This document shows, one piece after another, positions 11,540 through 21,859 of a stretch of DNA of 64,000 nt. Origin of the DNA: Sycon ciliatum (Eukaryota; Porifera; Calcarea; Leucosolenida; Sycettidae). The stretch is from contig NC_088646.1 of assembly GCF_964019385.1 (NCBI RefSeq), positions 12,951,591-13,015,590 of the forward strand. Reading direction: 5' to 3'. The notes under the pieces were generated by a model. That model did no database searches. It had not been told where the DNA came from and worked only from the letters and a program-made list of their open reading frames with translations. A program made the translations under genes and the position numbers. Numbering within the stretch: the stretch's first letter is position 1; each line of letters opens with the position of its first letter.

Positions 11540-14500
11540 GTTCTCTCTCTCTCTCGTGCGTTGAGCCACATTGACTCACTCGCAACACTGGTCACAGAAA
11601 GCAGGGAGATTGATTTTTCCTGGGCACTATACTAAGGTCAATAACCCAAAATTTATTTTGGCGCTGTCTCCAACTATGTAAGTAGATCAGGATAGACAGG
11701 TGGTCGCACTTAATAAGGGTGATACGGCCAAGACGCAGAGTACTACTCGTAACTTGTTAGAAAGTGGGTAGAGATTCGGAGAGAAAGACACCTATTTAGT
11801 GGTATTGCATATCAAAGCCATGCAACGCAAGTAGCTACGAGGAAACGCAAGATATGTTAAAGCAGGGCGGTTCGAGAAAAAAAACTAACACTCAACACTT
11901 CTTAGAAAGATGCGATGAGAGCGAGAAAATTAGAGACAACGAGGTAACTACTTGAAGACCGATTACCGAGAGAGACAGAGACAGAGACAGAGACAGAGAG
12001 AGAGGGTAAAGGTGGTAGGAGGTGGTAGGAGGTAGAAAGAAATGTTGACTGATGGGAGAGGAACCACTCAAGCATGTTCATCTTTTCTTCGTGCATGGCC
12101 CTCTTCTCTGCTGCACGCTCCTTTTCACGGCGCTCACGATCTTCCAGAAGTTTATCAATTGGTGAAGAGATGTTGCAGTTTTGTGTTGATCTTGGAAGTC
12201 GCCGACGTGGGCGAGCTGTTGGGAGTCTCCTTCTTCAGCATAGCTGCAGTACTAGTAGCGTCTGCAGTCATACCAACAGTGCCTGATGTAGTAGCAGCTG
12301 CATTAGGGTCTGGTGTAGCAGGGGCTGCCGCAGTGTCAGGGCCAGCAGTGACTACACCAGTAAGAAGGACGGCAGACTGGGAAGGGGGGTCGCTTACAGG
12401 ACTCTCACTGCCACTATCCCACTCGTCTTCACCAATCACCGTCACTGGCTGAATGCTACTTGATCCCGAACTTGCAATGACAGCGTCCGTGGTAGCGTAC
12501 ATAGCAGCAGCAGCTGGTTCACCTGCGGGAGTCACTGCTGTGCACATGGGGACTTCATTGCATGAAGACCTTGAAGATCCCATGCACAGTGGTTGTACGT
12601 TGGGCCTCTCGCCCAAGATCTCGCCAACCTCGGCTTCGTACCTGAAGGTCTTCCTCGGACCTTCTTTTCCTGTCCCTTCGTTGTAATCCCTGACCGAGAG
12701 AGATCTGTTCTTCAGGGCTTTCCATTTATTTTCCACTCTCTCGCTGTCGACATGACTCATCCCCCTCTCCTTGCAGTCGTCGGCCACTTCTGCCCACACT
12801 TGTTTATTCCTTTTCCTAGGATGGCTGAGGAATGGGTAGTAGGCTAGGATCACTGAGGAATGGGTAGTAGGCTTTGAACACTTGTAGGAAGTCACTAGTT
12901 TCCGCGTCTGACCACGTGCACCGCTTTACGACCTTTGTGGCTTGTCCTGACGGAGGTGAAGGCTCCATGTCGGCAATAACAGTTATTGGGCTTCGATAAA
13001 GCTGAACGCGTGTACGAAAGGACAACAACAACACCCACGATCTGGTAATACTAATAATCAGCTCCGAGCGGAAACTCAACTGCGGCAATTAGCTTTTCGG
13101 GAAGACGAAAGTAGCAACTACATGCAGTTGTAGCCCTGCTTTCGCGCCACGCCGGCCAGGGAGGCTCTTCGCGCGCTTGAGTCATGACCAGACCGGTAAC
13201 ACACCGACTGTGCAATTCTGGCGCCAGAATTAGAGAAATTCTGCCCTCTCTTCAGAATTGGCGGATTTGACGGAATTTGATAAAATCAATTCTAACGACG
13301 GAATTTGTCACTTTTTGTGTAATCGAACTGTGCATCAACAATAACTAATTCTAGAATTGACCGAAATGCGTGTACCGTATATTCTCTATTATAAGCGCTG
13401 TGCTTATATTTTTCCAACACCCCTCTGCCCCGCGCTTATATTGGAGACCGTGCTTATATTTTTTCAACCAATGCATCCATACAGATCAAGAAGAAATACA
13501 TGCTAGATATCATGCATGCAGCATTGATTTCCACCAAGACCGTGCTAATAATAGAGACTGTGCTTATATTGTTTCGAAAGGTGCTCACAGTGTGCTAGTA
13601 TTAGAGACTGTGCTAGTAATGGAGACCTGTGCTTATAATAGAGAATATACGGTAATCGAAAGCGCCCAATGAGGTAATGTTCTGGTGTCATGGTGTGCAC
13701 ACTCTTTCAAGTGTTACTAGGATTTTTGTCTCCACGTTGCCTGTAAAGCGTAAAGGCAACATTTTTGTAATTGTTTTTGGTTGCTGTCTTGCTGGTGCAC
13801 TGTACATGTGCGTGCATGGATGTTTGTGTGTTTAGGGCGACGTCCCGGCTGGTTCACTGCGCTATCATTATGCTCCGTTTGACATTATCGCCTCGGACGG
13901 CGGCTTTGCTTCATTCAGCGTCTCGGCACAATCGATGATTGTAACTTACTACGATGCACATGGTAAGTGATCTGTGTGTGTGTGGCCACCGGTAGATAGC
14001 AGATAGAACAATCAATAATATGTACTTACTTGAACGCACCTGTGCTGAACTTTGCCGTAGGACGGTCACATGTCCCCTCATAACGTTACAAGGGGCCGAC
14101 AGACATAGGGAAGGTTGGTTGAGTACGGTACGCAGCACGCTCCGCAGGTTAGCGTCCAGTGAGAGTTCTGTTATACTTGGCACAGCTGTGGAGTTGAAAA
14201 CCCGTCTTCGACCGGCAGCACCTGCCACATGCGCTAGAATGAGCCTGGCAGCAGGGTACAGAGAGCTGAGTCCTCTCCTAGCGAAAGGGACAAACAGAAC
14301 CTGGGGCCGGGTGCACCAGGGTGCAGCGTGCACAGGCAGGGCGTCCCTTACTGGTGAAGGAGGCTTGCCTCAAGTTGGTGTGGATGACATCCCAGGAATA
14401 GCGGGTTGGCTGGGATGCTAGCGCCGCTCGGAATCTCCTGTCGTACGTGAGCCACGCATCAGTCAGGAAATCGTGATTGGCGTCGACAATGATTGCCTGG

Positions 14501-14895
14501 TACTGCAGGCATTCAGGCAAGCGCTGTGGGCTTGCATCCACAATAACACGGATATACGCCGTCCAAGCCTCAAGCCACGTTGCCAAATTGCAAACCCGGT
14601 GCTTGTTGACGTGAGCAGCACAGATCTATATGAAGGGAGTTCAGTTCCGGCCCTGGTGAAAGCTGCAGTCACGACTCGCTTGTACAAGTGCAATGGGGAC
14701 CACGTGACAGCTGTTTGGGCTGACTTCGAGCCCGCCTCCATCTGATCCTGTGGCCAGCACTCCCTTGTCGATGCTTGCACATGTACTTTACGGTAGTAAT
14801 GCCAATAATGATTTGAAAGTATCTCCCTTTTGTTTTGTCCTTGTGCAGGCAAGGAGCTCTATCATTATGAAAACGCATCTCCCCGTACTCGCTGA
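6393..14895 (+). CDS. ACP5: Tartrate-resistant purple acid phosphatase (ACP5/TRAP-like), 7 coding exons
   Basis: Secreted or lysosomal binuclear-metal phosphatase that hydrolyses phosphomonoesters. Coding exons are 6393-6689, 6879-7019, 7354-7558, 8527-8608, 8915-9026, 13836-13962 and 14849-14895. All introns are GT-AG and the phases join to 1011 nt, giving 336 aa (human ACP5 is about 325). Residues 1-26 look like a signal peptide. Family metal-binding motifs are in order: GDWGG (D41), GDNFYFTG (D79, Y82), GNHDH (N117, H118), GHYPVWS (H212) and NGHDH (H247, H249). The NVT sequon at 123 matches a glycosylation site position in mammalian TRAP. The ATG at 6393 was chosen because the signal peptide starts there and an AG acceptor ends at 6390; the in-frame upstream extension is GT-repeat sequence. 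Intron 5 (4.8 kb) contains a complete Harbinger transposon. Confidence 0.95.
7597..7737. mobile_element. Short MITE in phosphatase intron 3
   Basis: GAAGGGCAACTTAAGCT near 7600 and its inverse AGCTTTAGTTGCCCTTC near 7720-7736 bound about 140 bases with further internal self-complementarity (ATGCTGCT... and AGCAGCA). There is no coding capacity. It is probably a small foldback MITE. Confidence 0.55.
7750..8036. mobile_element. Second MITE in phosphatase intron 3
   Basis: The inverted ends are TGCACCTACAATCGTCGCCA at 7750 and its near-inverse ending GACTGTAGGTGCA at 8036. The arms match over about 37 bases with a few mismatches and the element is 287 bases long. It lies next to the previous short inverted-repeat element. 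Confidence 0.65.
9672..10852 (+). pseudogene. HARBI1-like (DDE_Tnp_4) transposase, frameshifted
   Basis: The start MDPDDVFLLLELLE, then segments in three different frames, together resemble a Harbinger nuclease. They include VIQRVLEKLEADP, GPVDGTHIAIK (first catalytic Asp), YTGWPGSVHDARVF, LLGDSAYPL (second Asp) and RQVVERTIGLLKGRWR (catalytic Glu). The reading frame shifts near 9865, at 10060-10081 and near 10395. The middle shift is an 11-bp tandem duplication (CAAAATTGTCG followed by CAAAATTGTGC). The C-terminal segment ends at 10852. Catalytic residues are all still visible, so the loss of function is through frame only. Introns cannot be excluded for the first and last shifts, but the duplication is clear. 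Confidence 0.85.
11485..11557. repeat. (CT)n microsatellite in Harbinger interior
   Basis: About 55 bases of pure CT, a short TTTTGTT interruption, then more CT. A second purine-rich stretch with (GAGACA)n lies at about 11969-12005. Arg-Glu or Ser-Leu open frames over it are artefacts. Confidence 0.95.
12155..12968 (-). pseudogene. Harbinger Myb/SANT-like DNA-binding protein, broken by a 28-bp duplication
   Basis: In Harbinger elements this protein brings the transposase to the nucleus and to the terminal repeats. The ATG at 12968 is followed by a trihelix/Myb-like region: RCTWSDAETSDFLQVF, then KQVWAEVADDCKERG and RVENKWKALKNR. A Gly/Ala/Thr/Ser-rich tail ends at 12155. The frame is lost at a 28-bp tandem duplication (12818-12845 and 12846-12873), which repeats the codons for AYYPFLS. 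One copy reads into a stop after IPQPS; the other continues in the frame that runs to 12155. Everything else in the frame is open, so the lesion looks young. Confidence 0.8.
13375..13652. mobile_element. Nested TA-flanked MITE in the Harbinger right terminal repeat
   Basis: The inverted ends are CCGTATATTCTCTATTATAAGC at 13375 and its inverse ending at 13652, flanked by TA (13373-13374 and 13653-13654). Reading across the insert with one TA removed restores a right Harbinger end that matches the left one, so the insertion postdates the Harbinger. Internal GTGCTTATATT motifs are repeated several times. The TA duplication suggests a Tc1/mariner-type transposase moved it. Confidence 0.8.
14060..14600 (-). 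pseudogene. Retrotransposon gag-like fragment in phosphatase intron 6
   Basis: The minus-strand frame 14278-14586 encodes a sequence with WLEAWTAYIRV, LQYQAIIVDANHDF, AWLTYDRRFRAA and, near its end, CARCTLVHPAPGSVC. This pattern, with W..YD..FR followed by Cys/His residues, recalls the gag-like proteins of DIRS/gypsy-type elements. I infer the assignment from motif style only. No flanking terminal repeats were found and the frame stops at 14278, so the copy is a fragment. It is antisense to the phosphatase transcript. Confidence 0.45.
14635..14775. repeat. Dispersed repeat shared with 48595-48760
   Basis: The block with GTGTACA..TGCAATGGGG, CGTGTGACAGCT, TGACTTCGAGCCCGC, TCTGATCC.GTGGCCAG and TTGTCGATGC occurs here and at 48640-48760 in the same orientation with about 15-20% difference by eye. 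There is no coding signal. It has not been assigned to a class. Confidence 0.6.
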
Positions 14896-15913
14896 GAACC
14901 ATGCCATCTACAACCAGTGATGGGATTATGCTTGAGTACTTGGTATTTACCTTATCACTTTATAATGAGATTATCCGAGCTTGAGTTGTAGCTTTCACTA
15001 CCGCTACGAGCCAGAGGCAGACCGTTGCCTCAGTTGCCACTAACACACAGCCTGGCAGTATGTCAATATGCCGTGTGGTGACAACTGCTTCACTCGAGCA
15101 AAGCATGTGACACATGGGAAATTTCACTCTCCGCTATGAACTTGAATACGGCTTTTTACCCATTGACTGCAACGTCACTGGGTTTTTTCATGGCTCGTTA
15201 TATGCCGTGGTGTTGGCGATTTTCTAGTCTCTAGTCTTGCCCAGGAGAATACTGTGCTATTGATCCAGTCATCCTTTCGTTCAGAACAGGTTTTCTACTT
15301 CGAAGTATAATTATTGGTAAATTACGCTGATTTTGTATGTTGCTGCTCTGCCACCTGGCAGGATATGCTCTATCGGAGTATCCTTCTTTCTCTCTTCTTC
15401 TTTTCTTCTTGGTCTTTCTTCTTTTTTTTGCATTGACAAATCCCAGCAGTGGCTCCTACCCTGATTGGATGATCATGAGTATAGCTGTGCTGACAGCACA
15501 ATGCTGCTGCTACCTAATGATTGGACATTGTCCTGCACTGTGACGTGAGCAGACTGTTTGCATGCTGCATGTTATGACTGAATATGAGGTAAACACTAAA
15601 CGTGGGTTTTCAACCTTTCCACATGATGATATTTTACTTTGGGTGCATGTTCACATCTCGACCATAATTATAATCATGTGGATCTGGCTAGCTCCTCGGT
15701 CCTGGTATGCGCTTACAGTAGAAGTATGTACACCTGTTACATACGCAGTAAGGAGAGAGAGAAAGATCCTGGCCTACAAAAAAAAAGATACTCGTACCTG
15801 CTGGCATTCTGTTATGACTACACTACAGTACTGTCTGGTGCCTGGAGGTTTAGAGTCATAGCCTAGTCCATTCTTATTTTTCATGGAGAACTGTCTCTAT
15901 TACTAGTAGTATA

Positions 15914-16052
15914 CAGTCCTGCTCAATGAAAGCCAGTCACATCACTCAAGTTTGCACCTTGCACCATTTCGCAGCCCAGTGTTCGCAGATCTAGGGCTCC
16001 GCAACGCCCTGCATACTTGAGTGACACAACTGGATTTCATTGAGCAGGACTG
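15914..16052. mobile_element. Tc1/mariner-type MITE (139 bp)
   Basis: CAGTCCTGCTCAATGAAA at 15914 and its inverse ending TTTCATTGAGCAGGACTG at 16052 are flanked by TA on both sides. The arms run on as a longer imperfect inverted repeat (CCAGT..CATCACTCAAG). TA duplications with CAGT ends fit the mariner superfamily. Confidence 0.8.
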
Positions 16053-16488
16053 TACTGTAGCTCAGCCACCATGTACACAAGGGTACGTATACTGCACCTG
16101 GTAAAATTCCAGGCAACCTATTCGTTCTTTGGCAACTTGCACTATGATACTGTGCTACAGAAAGATTCTCTCAAACTCCGAGTTTCATGCTTTCATGCCA
16201 TTGGCATTGGGCGTGAATCAAGCCAGGTGATCCAAACATAAAAGGAGAGGGTTTTGAGTTTCATGGCCGACATCAAGAGTAGCGGTACATCATGTTCAGT
16301 GTCAGATTCTTGATTTTTATGATTTCTTAGCTAGTGAAAAATAATTCCTATCCATCAGCACTTACTACAGTACATATCTGTATTGAGGAGCAATGAATGT
16401 CAATGTTCCCTCTGTAGGTGCTCAGTTCTTTCACAGCCATTGCCAAGCGATCTGGGCAAAGACAAGGAGGCCCAGTGCTGCACGAGAC

Positions 16489-16641
16489 GGGGGCATCGGG
16501 GCCCGTGTGGCAGGTGCGGCTGAAGCCGCACCAATAATCTCGTCTTGAAATTTCTGAAGCAAAGAAACTGGTTCAATTTTTTCCCCGAGGGAAGGGCCCC
16601 TCTTCACGGCCGCACCAATGTCGAATACCTTCCGACGCCCC
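16489..16641. mobile_element. GC-rich MITE, GGGGCRTCGG family
   Basis: The left end is GGGGGCATCGGGGCC at 16489 and the right end is the inverse-like TTCCGACGCCCC at 16630-16641. The interior has paired GGTGCGGC and GCCGCACC blocks. It belongs with the similar-ended elements near 26515-26935 and 49529-49723. Confidence 0.5.
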
Positions 16642-17100
16642 AGATCAGGTATATTTCATACCGCTGCAACACGGGCCAGTGCACACTCCAGTGCGGCTTT
16701 ACTTTACCGATGACCTGATCAGTCGTACAATACAATAGCTGGCAGTTGCAAAACACACAGTATTTCTTTGTATTTGTTCCCTCCGTCCAGCAGAGATGTT
16801 AGCAATTGGGGCTAAGGGTGGAAGACCCAATTCAACGCAGCAGAAGATACCTCAAGGAATACAACTACATCGCAAGAAATCTTGAAAAGGGCTATCGCAA
16901 TAAGTTATTGCTTGCAATGTGAATTGAATCAATAGTGCAGTGTTCAAAACTGGTAATTTGCCAGGTGATAAATATCAACACTTTCCTAACATAATACTCG
17001 CCACTAGAACTGATTTAAAAAAGATTTCGTATTCGTAATATGAAGGGTTCCAAACACTTCAACTCCCACTCAACACGCTCACTCAGCAGACGACTTGCAG

Positions 17101-18039
17101 TTATTTGTCGGAGGACAGGAGCGCATGTGACATCTTCTCATAGACCAGAAACGTGATGCATGTCGCTGGTGTCACGCGTAACAGGTTGGGAGAGAGGCCT
17201 TTGTAAAATCCTCTCCAACCCTCGCTGGCGAATGTTCTCCGAACAACGTCCGTCATGCTGGTGAAGTCACTCTGCTGGTCCATCAGCCTAGCTCGTACAA
17301 CCTGGTAAGGATACGTACTTGTTGAAGCAAAGAGCTTTGATAAAGCTGCAAGACTCAGATAGTGCACGGCGGAGAGATGAGATGAGAGGGGAATACCCAC
17401 CAGATGACAGTAGTACTGCTTCAGCTGCTCATAGCAAACAAACTGTATCGCGCCGTGAGACACTCCAAAGAGACCCGGCACAAAGCCGCGGTAGCAGCCG
17501 CGAATACCCTCCTCACGATACAGCGAGGTCAGCCCATGGAACATGCCTCGGTACATGACGACTGCTTCGCCACTGGCATTGACCTGACCGGGCACTTGCA
17601 AGCACATCCTGGTCTTCACCACCCAGATAGGATTAGTTAGGCTTAGTGTGGTGACCCCAGCAAGTGTACCTATCAACATGTTCACACCAGCTGGCATGGA
17701 CACGTTAGCATTACCTCCTTGATAGTAGGACTTCATTGTGTTGTAGAAGAAGAAATACAGGCCCCAGGCAGCTCCAGCACCCCACATATTGGGAGATACT
17801 CCTTTGTACAGGCCTTTGAATCCATCCTCTCTGTGTATGGTTCTAAGCGCATCCCACAAGCCATTGTAAGAGCGATGCCTCTTCCCACTACCATCGTTCA
17901 CTTCAAAGCGAATTTTCACCAAGTCCAGAGGATGCAGCAGCAGTGTTGATAAGATTCCACCAGACACACCAGCGATCATATGCTCCACTTTGATGCTGGG
18001 TAGGAGGAAATTCTGCTTCCTTTGCTCTGCCACAGACAT
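17101..18039 (-). CDS. SLC25A32: Mitochondrial folate/FAD carrier, SLC25A32-like, intronless
   Basis: Six-helix mitochondrial carrier of the inner membrane. The closest recognisable family is SLC25A32, which moves tetrahydrofolates and/or FAD into the matrix. The protein is 312 aa (human 315). Three carrier repeats carry signature motifs: PLDLVK at 37-42, PIWVVK at 137-142 (the PxWxxK variant found in SLC25A32/33/36 relatives) and PYQVVR at 244-249. Each is followed at distance by a G-x-Y/F-[KR]-G motif (GLYKG, GCYRG, GFYKG). The stretch GAGAAWGLYFFFYN and the FVPGLFGVSHGAIQF segment are typical of SLC25A32. The ATG at 18039 opens directly into the N-terminus and no intron interrupts the frame. 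Vertebrate orthologues are multi-exonic, so intron loss or retrocopying is possible. The frame is intact, which argues for a working gene. Confidence 0.95.
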   Translation of the reverse strand: MSVAEQRKQNFLLPSIKVEHMIAGVSGGILSTLLLHPLDLVKIRFEVNDGSGKRHRSYNGLWDALRTIHREDGFKGLYKGVSPNMWGAGAAWGLYFFFYNTMKSYYQGGNANVSMPAGVNMLIGTLAGVTTLSLTNPIWVVKTRMCLQVPGQVNASGEAVVMYRGMFHGLTSLYREEGIRGCYRGFVPGLFGVSHGAIQFVCYEQLKQYYCHLVGIPLSSHLSAVHYLSLAALSKLFASTSTYPYQVVRARLMDQQSDFTSMTDVVRRTFASEGWRGFYKGLSPNLLRVTPATCITFLVYEKMSHALLSSDK

Positions 18040-18540
18040 TGTGCAAATACACTATGGAAAATACTCACAAATTGCAAACTTCAATAATTCACTGACTCCA
18101 ATCCGGCCATATCGCCTAAAACGTTACCCTTACAATCAAGTTCAACGCTATTACTTTACTAAACGTGATTCTACAAAACAGCTAGAGGAATGCAAGAGGC
18201 CGACATGTACTGCCTCAGTTGAGTTTCGCCTACAATTTGTAGTTTCAGGTTTCCCGTGAGCTGATGCCTGATGGGGAGGAATATCGAAAATAAAGTAAAA
18301 ATGAGCCACATGTGCATGTGCACAACTACAATTCAAATTTCAAGCCACATGATATGACTCAATGACTTGTGCATAATTATGCGCATCATCATGTTCATGA
18401 TCACTGACCATGCATGCTGACGTCGTCCATGACACAACACACATAACAAGTCATGCTGACCGATCGAGCAGAGGTGATTATTTTGGCTAGATTTGTGACT
18501 GTGCGGATATGAACATCATTTGCACCAATATGTGTGTAGG

Positions 18541-18612
18541 TCCCATATGGTCTAGTGGTTAGGATTCGGCGCTCTCACCGCCGCGGCCCGGGTTCGATTC
18601 CCGGTGTGGGAA
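18541..18612 (+). tRNA. trnE-CTC: tRNA-Glu(CTC)
   Basis: A 72-nt tRNA with acceptor TCCCATA pairing TGTGGGA plus discriminator A. The A-box is TGGTCTAGTGGTT, the anticodon loop carries CTC at 18574-18576, and the B-box GGTTCGATTCC is perfect. It differs from the usual metazoan tRNA-Glu only in the acceptor/D region. A run of 14 T at 18619-18632 provides a pol III terminator. It lies about 500 bases upstream of SLC25A32, on the opposite strand. Confidence 0.97.
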
Positions 18613-18618
18613 CCATTA

Positions 18619-18632
18619 TTTTTTTTTTTTTT
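18619..18632 (+). terminator. Pol III T-run terminator of tRNA-Glu
   Basis: Fourteen consecutive T beginning six bases after the mature tRNA 3' end. Confidence 0.85.
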
Positions 18633-18639
18633 CCTTTGC

Positions 18640-21600
18640 AAGCCATCCATCCTGATCATATGGGCTCCCAACAACTTGAGTTACATAGCAGGTCTAATCC
18701 TGCTATGTATGCTCTCCTCCCTCCAGTCTTTCGTATCTCCTTTTTTGCTCCCCTTTTTTACTCAGGGAGAGAGAGAGAGAGAGAGAGTCTGTAGAGTTGA
18801 GAAGACCAATAATGTACTCTTGCAGTCTTGGTACAGGTCTACCCTCGCTAGTACGACATCGGATACAAGACAAACCTCATTACTGTAGTGTTTGTATTGT
18901 ATTTTATTATTTTACTTGGGCATTCCCAACAGACCCTAAGCCTAAGGTCTTCTTCTTACAGGGTGCCCTAGTGTTGTAGACAACGATCAATAATCCCCTG
19001 ACGCCTGAAACGCCTCGTCCGGAAAAAAAGACGAAAGATATACATGTACAATGTGAATATGATCCAGCAATCATGGTAATACTACTAATAGTAATACAGT
19101 CATGGTCACTGACCCTCCCCCCCCCGGGGGTTTTCTACCGCTGGCAATGAAATGGTGGCGAATGCAGATCAACGCTGGCGTTCGTCGAGAGTGAGCGAAG
19201 ATGGGCAGTCCGGCTATGCATAAAGTCTTTCCAAGAGTTTCTCAGTGAGTTTCTACTCTTGGTCGTGCTCATAACAGAGCTAATGGGGCTGTTAAGTGAT
19301 GACGTAACAGTTCCTTCGATACGCATAACAACGATCCCACTGGGGACAAACAAAAGTAGCGTCGTCTCCACCGACCCAGTTGTCAGTGGCAACATATAGG
19401 AATCGTGTACATTTCTTCGTTTCTTCTTTGCTGTTTTCAGTGAGTGTTTTGTTTTCTCTTTGTCCTTGATCTCGACGATGTTGTCGTGCTCATTACCTTA
19501 CTGAGACGTCTCTTGTGACTGTAGCCAGTGTCATGGAGTATTTTATTGGCGTGACAAGGTAGATCGCCGAGATCGAGCGTTAAAAACGCTCTGCATTAGT
19601 AGCTCCTGTAGAATGTTTTCTGGGTTGGCCTATCCATGGTCAACAAAACCAAGGTGCAAGACAGCATGAGAGATCGTGTTAACGATGTGAACTCCAAAAG
19701 GTAAGCTCCTGAACAAGTGGAAAGATATGGGTATTTACAAACTCTCTCTTCATCCATCGATTGGCGCTATGCATTGCATTTTGTCTTCACAGATAATCTG
19801 GCCAAATTTATTGTAACTAGAGAGTGCAATCGTGCACTGCTTGGGGCCCATCCCAATGTCATCACATGGCTGTGGTGACTAGTGTATATCTGGGAGAATT
19901 TTTCCTCGACTGATACGGAGTGCAGATGGATCGATTATGAGAAATGCGAACATGTGAAGTAAGTAATTAGTTGTGTCGAAGAAATGTGCAATAAAATAAA
20001 ATTTACTTTACACTCAAACATACACTGTAGATGTACATGTAACATCATGATAATGATTCCATCTTCATTGTCCCGCAACTGGTATACCATACGCACCGAA
20101 TACATGGTGTGTGTGTGCGTGCGTGCAAGCGCGCGCATGTACATGCACACACTCTCATGCGTGGCCGAGTCGGCCAGATGAACAGACCATGCATTTACAC
20201 GAGGTGTCCGTAATGTCATTGGAACGCTGTACTTTATGACTTTATTCCAAAAGAGTATGTCTTGCCCCTGACGAATGGAGTTGTGTCTGTGCTCAGCGGG
20301 TATCGGGCTATGACGCAACACTGCAATCAGCGCTGCAATTAAAAGAGCACTGCATGGATTATTTTGACTAACTTCCTTTGCGTTTACTTGGTTGAGCCCG
20401 TGGTTTCATTTCTGTGTTCTGTCATGATTGGCCTCTGGAAATAATCAGAGTGGATGTCATTTTGCCATGTGTGCCTTGTGCGACAGGTTCAAGGCTAGAT
20501 GCACTTCACATTCGGCGTGCGATCTCAGCGTCTGGGACCTGATGAAGTCTTGGTTGGATGATTATTCAAGCCTGATACTACTCGACACACCAATGTACAT
20601 GTCAATGTAATTTTTTCAGAGCTGCACTATTTACGTGTTGATGCTTACTTCGGTGTTAGCGTGTTTCCCCCGGATTGTTTCTATCATCATGATCGTGTGT
20701 TCTTGGGCTGAGCGAGCACATGCACAAGTGTGCAGCTATAACCCTGTGTATCTTTGGTTACACTTTGTTCTGCAATGCATGTACCTTGTAACATTATGTG
20801 CTTGCACTGCTTTGTCTGGCCTGCGTATTTCAGGACTATTCAGTGCATTAGACCCAGTTTTGTTTGGTTGCCGGATGACCTCGTGTTGCGTCGCTCTGTA
20901 TTTGTATTCATCAATTTTTGGGCTTGAGAATTGAGCTGTTGTGTGGTTCCCAATATGAAAACATCATGCTGGTGCTCTGTGTTTCGATTATCGACTGTCG
21001 GAGCAGTCATGCATTTATTAGCAGAACGGTCAATACTGTAGTCTTTTCACGTGTTTGTCTTTTTTGTGTTTTCGCCGGGGGTATTAGCGGTAACGTTGCA
21101 CACAGAACGGCAGTGTTGCATCACTGGACGACCCTGCCTCTGCATCTGACTTAATTTCCCCAGGATCTGGTGCAGTTACACCAGACAGCCACTTCCTGTA
21201 AACACGCAAACAGCAAAAGAAGAGATCCCGCAAATCAGGAAAAACCATTATGGAAAATTTAGAGTAGATCATACAACATTCAATAATCTGGAGTAATTAC
21301 AGTGAGACAAACACTTCAAACAGTGCTCTCTCTCTGTCTCCATCCTTCCAAAAATACCCTATGACAATTCCCTAGAACGATTTTATTTTATATTCTTAGG
21401 ACATCATTCTGAACATAATAAATTCTTCCATGGGTCTTCAATCACCACGGAGGGCGAAAATATATCTAAGTCATGCAGTTTACGGGAGGTACGAGCTGTC
21501 ATGGATATAGAGGCTGATACTGTGCCAGCGTGAGGGCAGAGACAGAAAGAAGACACTGATTTCTTGAACAACTCACCTATATATAATCGAATCCACAAGG

Positions 21601-21859
21601 AGCGCTCATACTTTGATCCATCAGGACGCGAAACATCTTCAAAGCACTCTCAAACACGGAGTTTTACTGTGGGCAGCCAATTTCACAGCCATCATGAAGG
21701 CACTCGACGACTACAGGAGTTTTGTAGAGGAAAGAACAAGGAGTAAAGAGCGACAACAATCGCTTGAAGAAAAAGCAAAGAAAAACAACTGTCTCTCCAG
21801 TCATTTAGATGCTGTTGCCCTTGACATCTGGTTCCATCCAGAGGACGCGACTTTTGTTT
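18640..21859. other. Intergenic DNA with one shared repeat block
   Basis: No gene recognised. The block at about 19275-19360 (ATGGGGCTGTTAAGTG, CTTCGATACGCATA and GGGGACAAACAAAAG) recurs inverted at about 22133-22215, beside the MITE at 21860-22132. Both are probably parts of one repeat family. A poly-C/poly-G patch is at 19117-19130. Short open frames near 20428-20610 and 20635-20934 have no recognisable domain. Confidence 0.5.

Larger units (their letters stand above)
9330..13667 (+). mobile_element. Harbinger (PIF/Harbinger) DNA transposon inside phosphatase intron 5
   Basis: The left end is GGGCGCTTTCGATTACACG at 9330. The right end is its inverse finishing GAAAGCGCCC at 13667, split by a nested element. 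AAT flanks both ends (9327-9329 and 13668-13670), matching the 3-bp target duplication of this superfamily. Inside are the two genes that Harbinger elements carry: a DDE transposase on + (9672-10852) and a Myb/SANT-like DNA-binding protein on - (12155-12968), both broken. Outside the element, TGACACCAGAACA near 9251-9264 and its inverse near 13681-13693 suggest the insertion lies in, or beside, another inverted-repeat element. Confidence 0.88.
14896..17100. other. Convergent intergenic region between the phosphatase and SLC25A32 genes
   Basis: The 3' ends of the two genes face each other here. Apart from the two MITEs annotated separately (15914-16052, 16489-16641), I recognise no gene. The open frame at 15337-15543 is hydrophobic (a long Leu/Phe run) because of a TTCTT-rich tract and shows no family motif. 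Confidence 0.6.

Noticed and set aside
17319..17949. Three + strand frames over the carrier gene
   Set aside because: Antisense shadows of the SLC25A32 coding sequence.
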